The position numbers and the translations under genes are program-made. Positions 8,317 to 16,320 of a stretch of 64,000 bases of DNA are shown here, one piece after another; position 1 is the first letter of the stretch; every line of letters starts with the position of its first letter. The notes beneath the pieces are model-generated. The model saw only the letters and a program-made list of their open reading frames with translations. It was not told the origin of the DNA and did not search any database. The stretch is from Pimelobacter simplex (lineage in GTDB: Bacteria > Actinomycetota > Actinomycetes > Propionibacteriales > Nocardioidaceae), in the NCBI RefSeq assembly GCF_900114845.1, contig NZ_FOUK01000001.1, positions 620,001 to 684,000 on the forward strand, written 5' to 3'.

Positions 8317-8819
8317 GCGAAGGGGTTGGGCAGCGCGCCCGGCAGCTTCGCCAGGAGCTCGCGCGCCTGGCCGGCCACCTTGTGCTCGACCAGCACCTCG
8401 TAGCGGGTCGCGACGACCGAGCTGACCGACGAGAAGTCGCGCTGGCCGCGGGTGAGCGCGTAGCCGGCCAGCGCGAAGACCAGGCCGAAGGCGACGCCCA
8501 TGAGCGCCGTCGACAGGATGATCGCGAGGGTGCTGCCGGTGCCGAAGAAGCTGAGCAGGATGCCCACGAACAGGCCGAACCACAGCCCGCTCATCGCGCC
8601 GCCCGCGGCGACCCGGCCGTACGTCAGCCGGCCGGTGATCCGCTCGACCTGCTTGAGGTCGGTGCCGACGATCATGCAGTTCTGCACCGGGAAGTCCTCG
8701 TCGGAGAGGAAGTCGACGGTGCGCTGTGCGGTGGCGTAGTCGTCGTACACCGCGAGGGACTGGGGGAAGTCGAGCGTCAGCAGGGATCGGGCCGGACCGC
8801 CGGGCATCGGGTTGCTCAT
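8313..8819 (-). CDS. General stress protein 17M-like membrane protein
   Basis: 168 residues. The N-terminal part (YDDYATAQRTVDFLSDEDF, then MIVGTDLKQVERITGRLTYG) matches the YflT/GSP17M-like domain. It is followed by two glycine-rich hydrophobic segments (GAMSGLWFGLFVGILLSFFG and LAIILSTALMGVAFGLVFAL) and a cytoplasmic tail. Homologues are common in actinobacteria and have no assigned biochemistry. It overlaps the ElaA gene by four bases, forming a two-gene operon. Confidence 0.8.
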   Translation of the reverse strand: MSNPMPGGPARSLLTLDFPQSLAVYDDYATAQRTVDFLSDEDFPVQNCMIVGTDLKQVERITGRLTYGRVAAGGAMSGLWFGLFVGILLSFFGTGSTLAIILSTALMGVAFGLVFALAGYALTRGQRDFSSVSSVVATRYEVLVEHKVAGQARELLAKLPGALPNPFA

Positions 8820-8837
8820 CCCCCCAGTCTGCCCCGG

Positions 8838-9092
8838 TCAGGAACCCTCGACCACCTCGAAGATCCGGTCGGCGACCAGGCCGTGGGACTCGCGGTGGAC
8901 CCGGGCCGCGGTCTCCGCGTCGGGGGCCTCGACCAGGCAGAAGATCTTGCCGTCCGTCTCGTCGACCCAGTAGCTGCGGTAGTGGACGCCGTACTGGCCC
9001 TGGACCCGGAGGTCCTCGGCGTGCGCGCCGGCGACGTCGGCGGCCGTGGCGCCCTCGGGCATGGTCTCGTGCACGTCCATGAAGAGAGGCAT
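8838..9092 (-). CDS. DUF4242 (SCO4226-like) small protein
   Basis: 84 residues, a ferredoxin-like alpha/beta protein. MPLFMDVHETMPEGATAADV and the YWVDETDGKIFCLVEAPD region with AHRESHGL-like ending (VHRESHGLVAD) are the marks of DUF4242. The family includes a structurally described nickel-binding Streptomyces protein (SCO4226). ATG start preceded by a purine-rich AAGGAACGAG. It lies 18 bases upstream of the stress-protein gene on the same strand and may be co-transcribed with it. Confidence 0.8.
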   Translation of the reverse strand: MPLFMDVHETMPEGATAADVAGAHAEDLRVQGQYGVHYRSYWVDETDGKIFCLVEAPDAETAARVHRESHGLVADRIFEVVEGS

Positions 9093-9136
9093 CGTTCTCG
9101 TTCCTTAGGTCGACGGAAGGTGTCACACTCAGACTC

Positions 9137-10180
9137 GTGGCTCGGTCGCCCGTGGACCATGACCGTGCCTCCGGCGAACCTGATCAGAACCCCACGGACG
9201 CACTCGGCTCCGCCCTGGACGACCTGCACGTCGGTGGCGCGATCTTCCTCCGCGCCCACTACACCGAGGGGTGGGCGTTCCGGTCGGTCCCCAACGACGA
9301 CCTCGGCGCCCTGCTCGCCCCCGAGGCACGGCGGATCGTGCCCTTCCACCTGGTCGACACGGGCCGCTGCTGGATCGACGTCGACGGCGAGCGCTACTGG
9401 GCGCAGGCCGGCGACGTCATCGTGCTGCCGTACGGCGACCGGCACCGGATGGGCGGCACCGAGGACGCCGTCGTGGTCGAGGCCGGCGGCCTCGTCCCGC
9501 CGCCGCCCTGGGAGCGGATGCCGTTCATCGAGCACGGCGCTGGCGGCGCCCTCACGCACCTGGTGTGCGGCTACATCACCTGCGACGACCCGCTCTTCGA
9601 TCCCTGCCTGCGGGCGCTGGCACCGGTGGTCGTCGTCCGGCCCGAGGGGGCGGCGGCGCAGTGGGTGCGGGCCAGCGTCGACCTGGCCCTGCAGCGGACC
9701 GGGCTGGTCGACGCCGGCCACGCGCAGACCCCGCGCGACCTGGTCCGGATGCTGCTCGTCGAGGTGCTCCGGCTGCACCTGGCGAGCGTCCCGGCGGCCG
9801 ACCGCGGCTTCGTCCGGGCGCTGCGCGATCCCGTCGTCGCGCCGGCGGTCGGCGCCATCCACCGCAGCCCGGAGATCGGGTGGACGGTGCGCTCGCTCGC
9901 CGCGGAGAGCCACGTGTCGCCGTCCCTGCTCGACGAGCGCTTCCGGACCGTGCTCGGGATGCCTCCGATCCGCTACCTCACGACCTGGCGGATGCACGTC
10001 GCACAGGGTCTGCTGGCGACCACCGGGCTCGGCGTCGCGGTCGTCGCGCGGCGGGTCGGCTACGAGTCGGAGGAGGCGTTCAGCCGCGCCTTCAAGCGCA
10101 AGCACGAGGTCGCACCGAGCCGATGGCGGCGTCGCGCCCGGGGCGCACTAGACTGCGGGCCGTGGCCCGAGTCGTCGTAG
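9137..10180 (+). CDS. AraC-family regulator with N-terminal cupin
   Basis: 347 residues. The N-terminal half is a cupin (Cupin_6/AraC_binding-like: [20 protein letters not shown], then [20 protein letters not shown]). The C-terminal half carries two helix-turn-helices ([20 protein letters not shown] and [20 protein letters not shown]), with the conserved [11 protein letters not shown] between them. The GTG start at 9137 lacks a clear ribosome-binding site. The last 19 bases overlap purS, and the purS promoter lies within its final codons. Target unknown; the divergent DUF4242/stress/ElaA operon is a candidate. Confidence 0.88.
   Translation: MARSPVDHDRASGEPDQNPTDALGSALDDLHVGGAIFLRAHYTEGWAFRSVPNDDLGALLAPEARRIVPFHLVDTGRCWIDVDGERYWAQAGDVIVLPYGDRHRMGGTEDAVVVEAGGLVPPPPWERMPFIEHGAGGALTHLVCGYITCDDPLFDPCLRALAPVVVVRPEGAAAQWVRASVDLALQRTGLVDAGHAQTPRDLVRMLLVEVLRLHLASVPAADRGFVRALRDPVVAPAVGAIHRSPEIGWTVRSLAAESHVSPSLLDERFRTVLGMPPIRYLTTWRMHVAQGLLATTGLGVAVVARRVGYESEEAFSRAFKRKHEVAPSRWRRRARGALDCGPWPESS
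10149..10154 (+). promoter_or_regulatory. Leaderless -10 element of purS
   Basis: TAGACT, 7 bases before the GTG of purS and without a ribosome-binding site. It lies inside the end of the AraC-type gene, so purSQ can be transcribed independently of it. Confidence 0.6.
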
Positions 10181-10407
10181 CTGTCATGCCGAAGCCCGAG
10201 ATCCTCGACCCCCAGGGGAAGGCCGTCCAGGGCGCACTGCCCCGGCTGGGCTTCACCGGTGTCACCGACGTCCGTCAGGGCAAGCGCTTCGAGATCGAGC
10301 TCGACGGCGAGGTCACCGACGCGGTGCTCGCCCAGGTCGAGAAGATGGCCGAGACCCTGCTCTCCAACCCGGTGATCGAGAACTACACCGTGAGCGTGGA
10401 GCAGTGA
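10162..10407 (+). CDS. purS: Phosphoribosylformylglycinamidine synthase subunit PurS
   Basis: 81 residues ([20 protein letters not shown] at the start), the usual PurS length and sequence. PurS bridges PurQ and PurL in the three-part FGAM synthase. The GTG start is fixed by homology and by the TAGACT hexamer 7 bases upstream. Its stop overlaps the GTG of purQ by three bases (GTGA), so subunits are made in step. The synthetase subunit purL is 8.2 kb further on. Confidence 0.96.
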   Translation: MARVVVAVMPKPEILDPQGKAVQGALPRLGFTGVTDVRQGKRFEIELDGEVTDAVLAQVEKMAETLLSNPVIENYTVSVEQ

Positions 10408-11072
10408 AGGTCGGAGTCGTCACCTTCCCCGGCTCCCTCGACGACGTCGACGCCCAGCGCGCCGTCCGGATCGGGGGCAACGAGGCCGTCGCCCTCTGGC
10501 ACGGCGACGCCGACCTCAAGGGCGTCGACGCGATCGTCCTCCCCGGCGGCTTCTCGTACGGCGACTACCTCCGCTGCGGCGCCATCTCCCGGTTCGCCCC
10601 GGTGATGGACAAGGTCGTCGAGGCGGCCGGCGCGGGCATGCCCGTGCTCGGCATCTGCAACGGCTTCCAGATCCTCTGCGAGTCGCACCTGCTGCCCGGT
10701 GCGCTGATCCGCAACGACCACCGCAAGTTCGTCTGCCGCGACCAGCTGCTCCGCATCGAGAACAACCGCACCCCCTGGACCTCGGCGTACGAGCAGGGTC
10801 AGGAGATCCGGATCGTCCTCAAGAACGGCGAGGGCGGCTTCGTCGCCGACGCCGCCACCCTCGAGCGGATCGAGGGCGAGGGCCAGGTCGTCGCCCGCTA
10901 CCTCGAGCTCAACCCCAACGGCTCGCTCAACGACATCGCCGGCGTCACCAACGAGCGCGGCAACGTCGTCGGCCTGATGCCGCACCCCGAGCACGCCGTC
11001 GAGGAGCTCACCGGCAGCGGCCTCGACGGCCTCGGCTTCTTCACCTCGCTGGTCGAGCACACCTTCGCCTGA
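10404..11072 (+). CDS. purQ: Phosphoribosylformylglycinamidine synthase subunit PurQ (glutamine amidotransferase)
   Basis: 222 residues, class I glutaminase that supplies ammonia to PurL. Nucleophile C85 in GICNGFQ and the H194/E196 pair in [10 protein letters not shown] complete the triad. The oxyanion-loop region [15 protein letters not shown] is also typical. GTG start overlapping the purS stop. It is followed by a terminator-like inverted repeat shared with the convergent permease gene. Confidence 0.97.
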   Translation: MKVGVVTFPGSLDDVDAQRAVRIGGNEAVALWHGDADLKGVDAIVLPGGFSYGDYLRCGAISRFAPVMDKVVEAAGAGMPVLGICNGFQILCESHLLPGALIRNDHRKFVCRDQLLRIENNRTPWTSAYEQGQEIRIVLKNGEGGFVADAATLERIEGEGQVVARYLELNPNGSLNDIAGVTNERGNVVGLMPHPEHAVEELTGSGLDGLGFFTSLVEHTFA

Positions 11073-11101
11073 CCCTTCCCACCCACTTCGGCGGAGACGC
11101 G

Positions 11102-11146
11102 AACCGGCCCCGGGGCCGCCGGAGGAAGGCGGGCCCAGGGCCGGTT
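11102..11146. terminator. Bidirectional terminator between purQ and codB-like gene
   Basis: Inverted repeat with arms AACCGGCCC (11102-11110) and GGGCCGGTT (11138-11146), separated by 27 GC-rich bases that can form an inner stem. There is no T-tract, as is usual in actinobacteria. It sits in the 96-base gap between two convergent genes. Confidence 0.55.
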
Positions 11147-11168
11147 GCGGTGCGTGCCGGCGGCTCCG

Positions 11169-12467
11169 TCAGGAGAGCCGGCGGTTGAGTCCGGCGCGGC
11201 CGACGGCGTACGAGCCCAGTGCGGCCAGTACGACGCCGATGACAGGAGGCACGCCGAACTCGGCCTCCTTCGCGATCCAGGCGACGCCGCTGGCGACCGC
11301 GTAGACCGCGAGGTTCGGGATGTTGAGGGCGGGCAGGCGCTCACCCTCGGGCATGCCGCCGTGGCGCCACCGGGCGAAATAGTCGCCGATGACGACGCCG
11401 CCGAGCGGCGGGATGAAGACGCCGAGCAGCACCAGGTAGTCGACCAGGTGGTTCTGGACGCCGACCAGCGCGAGCACCGTGCCGATCACCGAGCCGTAGA
11501 TGACGAACGGCGTCTTCTTGGGCTTCTCGAAGAGCTCCGCGCCCGCCACCCCGAAGGCGTACGCCGTGTCGGCGTTCGACTTCCACAGGTTGCCGAAGAG
11601 CAGCACCAGGCCCCAGGTGACCAGGCCGAGGTCGTAGAGAACGAGGACGAAGTCGCCCTGGCCGAAGGTCATCGCGCCGGTGGCGCCGAAGAAGATCATC
11701 AGGCCGTTGCCGATGAGGAAGCCGATCACGCAGGCGAGCAGCGCCTGGTTGCCGGAGCGGGCGAAGCGGGTCCAGTTGGGGGCCTGGGTGCCGGCGGAGA
11801 CGAACGTGCCGACGACGGTCGTGATGGCGACGGCGGTCGTCATCGTCGCGTTCGGCTGGACGTCGGCCAGGCCGGACCAGCCGCCGACCTCGTCGAGGGA
11901 GCGGAAGAGCACCCAGAACGCGAGGATCAGGATGAGCGGGGTCGAGATCGCCGAGACCCAGTACATGCCGCGGTAGCCGTAGCAGGCGGTCAGGCACATG
12001 AGGACGCTCGTCGCGATCATGACGGCGGCCTTGGCGACGTCCGACTCCCACTCGAAGGCGGTCGCGGTGAGGTCGCCGATGGTGCCGATGACGACGCCGT
12101 ACCAGCCGATCTGGGTGCCGCCGAGCAGGATCGAGCCGAGCTTGCTGCCCCGGTACCCGAGCACGTAGCGGGCCATCACGACGGTGGTCAGGCCGGTCTT
12201 GGCGCCGATCCAGCCGAGCAGGGCGACGTACGTGCCGAGAACCAGCGAGCCGAGCAGGATGACGCGCAGCAGGTCGCCGAGCGCGAACGCCGAGCCGAGC
12301 TGGGCGCCGGCGAGCATGGTCGGCGTGAAGACGGTGAACCCGAGCAGCACGACCGCGAGCGAGAGGAACGACTTGCGGGCGTGGAGCGGGACGGGGGTGA
12401 CCGGGTAGTCCGGGTCGACGACGGCCTCGGCCGCGACCGGCGACTCCTGGCCGGCGGGGGCGCTCAC
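11169..12467 (-). CDS. NCS1-family cytosine/purine permease (CodB-like)
   Basis: 432 residues with about 12 hydrophobic segments. The NCS1 landmarks are LAGAQLGSAFALGDLL near the N-terminus, the GGTQIGWYGVVIG segment of TM3, and NWTRFARSGNQALLACVIGF in the middle. This family imports cytosine, allantoin or related bases with a proton or sodium ion. It overlaps the cytosine deaminase gene by four bases (GTGA), so the two work as an uptake-plus-deamination unit. The divergent PucR gene is the likely regulator. The specificity for cytosine is inferred from this context. Confidence 0.88.
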   Translation of the reverse strand: MSAPAGQESPVAAEAVVDPDYPVTPVPLHARKSFLSLAVVLLGFTVFTPTMLAGAQLGSAFALGDLLRVILLGSLVLGTYVALLGWIGAKTGLTTVVMARYVLGYRGSKLGSILLGGTQIGWYGVVIGTIGDLTATAFEWESDVAKAAVMIATSVLMCLTACYGYRGMYWVSAISTPLILILAFWVLFRSLDEVGGWSGLADVQPNATMTTAVAITTVVGTFVSAGTQAPNWTRFARSGNQALLACVIGFLIGNGLMIFFGATGAMTFGQGDFVLVLYDLGLVTWGLVLLFGNLWKSNADTAYAFGVAGAELFEKPKKTPFVIYGSVIGTVLALVGVQNHLVDYLVLLGVFIPPLGGVVIGDYFARWRHGGMPEGERLPALNIPNLAVYAVASGVAWIAKEAEFGVPPVIGVVLAALGSYAVGRAGLNRRLS

Positions 12468-12922
12468 GCCTCTTCCCCGATGTCCTCGGCCCACAGCTCC
12501 GGACGCTCGCTCATCATCTTCTCCATGAGCGCCCGGCAGACCGGGTCGTCGACGACGTCGACCACGACGCCGCGCGAGCGCAGCCACTCCTCGGACGCCT
12601 GGAAGCTCACGTTCTCGCCGACGACGATCCGCGGGATGTCGTAGAGGACCGAGGTGCCCGCGCACATGAAGCAGGGCGAGAGGGTCGTGTAGAGCGTGCT
12701 CCTGCGGTAGACGGAGGCCGGCAGCCGGCCGGCGTTCTCGATGCAGTCGGTCTCGCCGTGCCGGATGGCCGAGCCGAGCTGGATCCGGCGGTTGCGGCCC
12801 ACGGCCAGCACCTGGCCGTCGTGGACGAGCGCGGCGCCGATCGGGATGCCGCCCTCCTCCCAGCCGAGCTGTGCCTGCTCGATCGCCAGGTCCAGGTAGC
12901 GGCGGTCGTCGTCGGTGATCAT
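12464..12922 (-). CDS. Cytosine deaminase, yeast FCY1 type
   Basis: 152 residues. Zinc site: H55 and E57 in RHGETDCIENAGR, C84 and C87 in TLYTTLSPCFMCAG. The end VVVDVVDDPVCRALMEKMM and the tail PELWAEDIGE match the fungal FCY1 enzyme closely. It hydrolyses cytosine to uracil and ammonia. This is the small CDA-fold enzyme, unrelated to the large amidohydrolase CodA usual in bacteria. ATG start with GGGAGGA upstream. The stop overlaps the GTG of the permease. A 128-base gap separates it from the divergent PucR gene. Confidence 0.9.
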   Translation of the reverse strand: MITDDDRRYLDLAIEQAQLGWEEGGIPIGAALVHDGQVLAVGRNRRIQLGSAIRHGETDCIENAGRLPASVYRRSTLYTTLSPCFMCAGTSVLYDIPRIVVGENVSFQASEEWLRSRGVVVDVVDDPVCRALMEKMMSERPELWAEDIGEEA

Positions 12923-13051
12923 CCTGCGTCCTCCCAACGGGAAAGGGGGAAAGTGCGTGTCGCCGATCACACCACCAGAGGCGGACCCGACCGACAAGGG
13001 ACATACTGTCCGGCATGACGTGCGTTCTGACTGACATCGTGGTCGGCTGAC

Positions 13052-14587
13052 GTGGGCGCCAGCCTGGCCGAGGTGCTCTCCCTGCCGTCCTTCCGGGCGG
13101 CCGGGACGGAGGTGGTGCACGGGGACGTCGGCCGGGTGCAGGTGCGCTGGGTGCACTCCTCGGAGGTCTTCGAGATGGGCTCCCTGCTGGCCGGGGGAGA
13201 GGTGCTCCTGACCTCCGGGCTCGGCCTGCACGGGCGCACCGCCGAGCACCTCGGCGCGTACGTCGACCAGCTGGCCGACGCCGGGGTCGCGGCGATCGGG
13301 CTCGAGGTCGGCCGGACGTTCTTCACCGTCCCCGACTCGATCCTGGAGGCCGTTCGGCGCCGGGACGTGCCGCTCCTGGTCTTCCACCGGGTGGTGCCGT
13401 TCGAGCGGATGGTCGAGGACTTCCACGAGCTCCTCGTGCGCCGCAAGGTCGAGGCCGGCACCGGCGACGCCGGCTGGCGCGCCCTCACCCAGACGGTGAT
13501 CGAGGGCCGCGGCCTCCGCGCGCTGCTCGACGAGACCTCCCGGCTGGCCGGGTGCGCGGTCGAGCTGCGCGACCCCGACGGGCAGACCGTCGAGCGGAGC
13601 CGGATCGCGTCGGTGAGCGGGGACGCCGCCGTCCAGGTGCAGGTCCGCGGCGAGGCCGGCGTGCACGGGACGCTGCGGCTGCTCGGCGCCGAGACCTCGC
13701 ACCGGGTCCGGGTCGCCGAGGCGGCCGGCATCGCGGTCGCCCTCGAGCTCGGCCGCGGCGCCGGCGGCGGCCACCGGCCCGGTCCCCAGCAGTCCCTGGT
13801 CGCCGACCTCGTCGCCGGCGTCGTCGTCTCGCGCGCCGACGTCCTGCACCGCCTCGGCGACCTCGGCTGGCCCCCGCTGGAGGGGCGCCACCTCGTGGTC
13901 GCCGCGATCGAGGTCGACGCCGCCGTCCCGCTCACGGACGCCGTCGCCGCCACCGAGCGGGCCCTCGTGGACGACGGCCGCGGCGATCCCGCCGTCCTCG
14001 TCGGCACCAGCGGCGGGCACGTCGTCGTCGTGCACCGGGGCGGGCGGCGGGCCGTGCCCGCTCAGGTCCGCGACGACCTCACCGCGGCGGCCGAGCGGCT
14101 CGCCGCCCAGCTGCCCGGCCGGGTCCTGCTCGGCGCCACCACCCCGGTCGCCGACCCCGGCGACCTCTCCGCCGCGGTGGGCCGGGCCCGCCAGGTGGTC
14201 CGGACCGCACGCCGCTACGGCCGTCGTACCGGGGTCGTGATGGAGCGCGACGTCGCCCCGCACCGCCTCGTCACCCGGGCCGTCGACCCGCAGGTGCTGA
14301 GCGACTTCGTGCGCGAGCAGATCGGGCCGCTCATCGACCACGACCGCGAGCACCGCAGCGAGCTGCTGCGCACCCTCGACGCCTACCTGGCCTGCTCCCT
14401 GTCGAAGGCGCGGACCGCGGACCTGCTCGGGCTGCGCCGCCAGTCGCTCTACGACCGGCTGGCCCGGATCGAGCGGCTGCTCGGCGTCTCGCTGGACGAG
14501 GCCGACCACCGCACCGGGCTGGGCCTGGCCCTGCTCGGCTGGCGGATGCGGACCGGGCTCGATCCGCAGGTCGGCTTCGGCGGCTGA
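13052..14587 (+). CDS. PucR-family transcriptional regulator
   Basis: 511 residues. N-terminal PucR ligand domain (LAEVLSLPSFRAAGTEVVHG, then HSSEVFEMGSLLAGGEVLLT), a middle GGDEF-like region, and a C-terminal HTH_30 helix-turn-helix (LLRTLDAYLACSLSKARTAD with RRQSLYDRLARIERLLG, about residues 438-480). PucR-type proteins respond to purine or pyrimidine catabolites. It is transcribed divergently from the cytosine deaminase/permease operon, its probable target. The start is GTG at 13052; no strong ribosome-binding site is seen, so the exact start is uncertain. Confidence 0.9.
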   Translation: MGASLAEVLSLPSFRAAGTEVVHGDVGRVQVRWVHSSEVFEMGSLLAGGEVLLTSGLGLHGRTAEHLGAYVDQLADAGVAAIGLEVGRTFFTVPDSILEAVRRRDVPLLVFHRVVPFERMVEDFHELLVRRKVEAGTGDAGWRALTQTVIEGRGLRALLDETSRLAGCAVELRDPDGQTVERSRIASVSGDAAVQVQVRGEAGVHGTLRLLGAETSHRVRVAEAAGIAVALELGRGAGGGHRPGPQQSLVADLVAGVVVSRADVLHRLGDLGWPPLEGRHLVVAAIEVDAAVPLTDAVAATERALVDDGRGDPAVLVGTSGGHVVVVHRGGRRAVPAQVRDDLTAAAERLAAQLPGRVLLGATTPVADPGDLSAAVGRARQVVRTARRYGRRTGVVMERDVAPHRLVTRAVDPQVLSDFVREQIGPLIDHDREHRSELLRTLDAYLACSLSKARTADLLGLRRQSLYDRLARIERLLGVSLDEADHRTGLGLALLGWRMRTGLDPQVGFGG

Positions 14588-14687
14588 ATCGCCTGATCCG
14601 TGGGAGCATCGTCCCGGTTGTTTCAGTCAGGCTGATCTGGTCCGCATCTGTCTCGTGCGGCCGGTGCCGCCGGAGATGGGGTGAGGC

Positions 14688-16319
14688 ATGGCCGACGGAC
14701 TTCGCAAGACCGCGCTGGCGCCCGTGCGCACGGCGACGACCCTGCGCGACGAGGTGCGCGAGAACGAGCGGCTCCGCCTGCTGCTGACGACCGGCGCCTT
14801 CCTCATCCCGGCGACGATCATCTGGATCTTCGAGGAGATCCCGCTCGCCTGGCGGGTCGTCGGGACGCTCGCCCTGCTCCTCACCGCGAGCCTGGTCGGC
14901 ATCGTCGCGCTCAGTGCCCAGCTGCGGCAGCAGGACCGCCTCGAGGCCGAGCCGCTGCCCGCGGACCTGGGGTCCATCCCGGCGGCGGCCCGCGCGCACC
15001 GGGAGGTCCGGGACGGCGACCCGCTGCTCCTGGCCGCGCACCGCGCCGACTTCGTCGGGCTCACGTACAAGAGCCTCTCCGACATGCTCGACGAGGTGAA
15101 CGCACGCGGCGCCCAGCTCGACGCGCTCACCACCGCGTGCCTCTACGTCTACGCGCTGCCGGTCCTCGAGCAGCTGCACCCGACGCTGCGCCACAGCAGC
15201 GGGCTCCTGCCCGAGTGGTCCCGCTCGATCGAGAACGCGATCGAGGGCCTGCGCCGGGCGGCGCCCGCGCTGCGCGAGCTCGACCTGGTGCTCCTCGACG
15301 CCGAGCCGGCCTTCACGATGTCGAGGGTCTGGACCGCGGACGACGCCGGCAGCGGCGTGCACCACCTGCGCTGGACGCCGGTCGTGGCCGGCACCGAGCC
15401 GAAGGACATGCCGACGCTCCGGTTCGAGTCGTCATCCGGCGACGTCGACGGAGCGGAGCTGTACCAGGCCTTCTCGCGCTTCTCCGAGGACCTCATCAGC
15501 CGTCGTGCCGTCCGCCGCTTCCCGCTGGTCCGGGCAGACCTGGGCTACGAGCGGGCCGACGTCGCCGGGCTCGTCGAGCTGCTCGCGAAGATCTCGACCC
15601 ATCCGATCATGCGCCGCGACGACGTGTCGTTCGACGTCAGCATCACCGCCCCGGTCGCGCTCCTCGGCGAGCGCACCGCGCTCAAGCCGTGGGAGGTCCG
15701 CACCTTCTACGAGGCCTACCTCGACCCGGCCGGGTCGGTCGTCTCGTTCACCGCCGAGATGGCGCCCCGGCGTCAGCAGGCCACCATCCGCGTCGACGAC
15801 GGAGCGCACGGCGAGGTCCGCACGGTGCCGGTCACCGAGAAGCACCGGCTGGCGGCGTTCGCGCTGATGACGCTGCCCGGCGCCGAGCCGTCGGTCCTGC
15901 TGGTCGACAAGCCGAAGGGGATCTGGGCGCTCGACGTGCCCGGCGGCAAGGTCGGCGTGGACGACGCCGACTGGCGCGCGACGATCCGCCGCGAGCTCGT
16001 CGAGGAGCTCGCGCTCGTGCTGCCCCCGGACGCGAACCTGCGCCAGGTCGCGTGGTCCTACGACCCGAAGTCCCAGAAGGAGGGCGTCCCCGTCCTCTCG
16101 GTGTACGCCGCGCACCTGCTCGAGCCGGAGCTCGCGTCCTACGCCCGCAGCTTCCTCGTCGGCAAGGACGGCGTCGCGGCCCGGCGGACGCTCGCGCTGC
16201 CGGCCGCCGATCTCCTCCGGCGCAAGGCGGCGCAGGGCGCCGACAACAGCTGGGCGGAGCCGCTGTGCCACGCGCCGCGGCGCGCCTTCGAGGCCGTGGT
16301 CCGGATGGCCGGGCGCTGA
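14688..16319 (+). CDS. Two-TM membrane protein with degenerate Nudix-like C-terminal domain, partner of radical-SAM protein
   Basis: 543 residues. Two hydrophobic segments near the N-terminus (about 31-48 and 55-76) anchor a large cytoplasmic region. Residues about 80-400 are unrecognised. Near residue 415 there is a Nudix-box-like stretch: GGKVGVDDADW followed by RRELVEELAL, preceded by LLVDKPKGIWALD. The REx2-EE core is present but the box spacing is one residue off, so catalysis is uncertain. The ATG follows GATGGGGTGAGGC; the ribosome-binding site is weak (GGGGTGAGG). The next gene starts one base after its stop, so they form a two-gene unit. I do not know its function. Confidence 0.65.
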   Translation: MADGLRKTALAPVRTATTLRDEVRENERLRLLLTTGAFLIPATIIWIFEEIPLAWRVVGTLALLLTASLVGIVALSAQLRQQDRLEAEPLPADLGSIPAAARAHREVRDGDPLLLAAHRADFVGLTYKSLSDMLDEVNARGAQLDALTTACLYVYALPVLEQLHPTLRHSSGLLPEWSRSIENAIEGLRRAAPALRELDLVLLDAEPAFTMSRVWTADDAGSGVHHLRWTPVVAGTEPKDMPTLRFESSSGDVDGAELYQAFSRFSEDLISRRAVRRFPLVRADLGYERADVAGLVELLAKISTHPIMRRDDVSFDVSITAPVALLGERTALKPWEVRTFYEAYLDPAGSVVSFTAEMAPRRQQATIRVDDGAHGEVRTVPVTEKHRLAAFALMTLPGAEPSVLLVDKPKGIWALDVPGGKVGVDDADWRATIRRELVEELALVLPPDANLRQVAWSYDPKSQKEGVPVLSVYAAHLLEPELASYARSFLVGKDGVAARRTLALPAADLLRRKAAQGADNSWAEPLCHAPRRAFEAVVRMAGR

Positions 16320-16320
16320 G

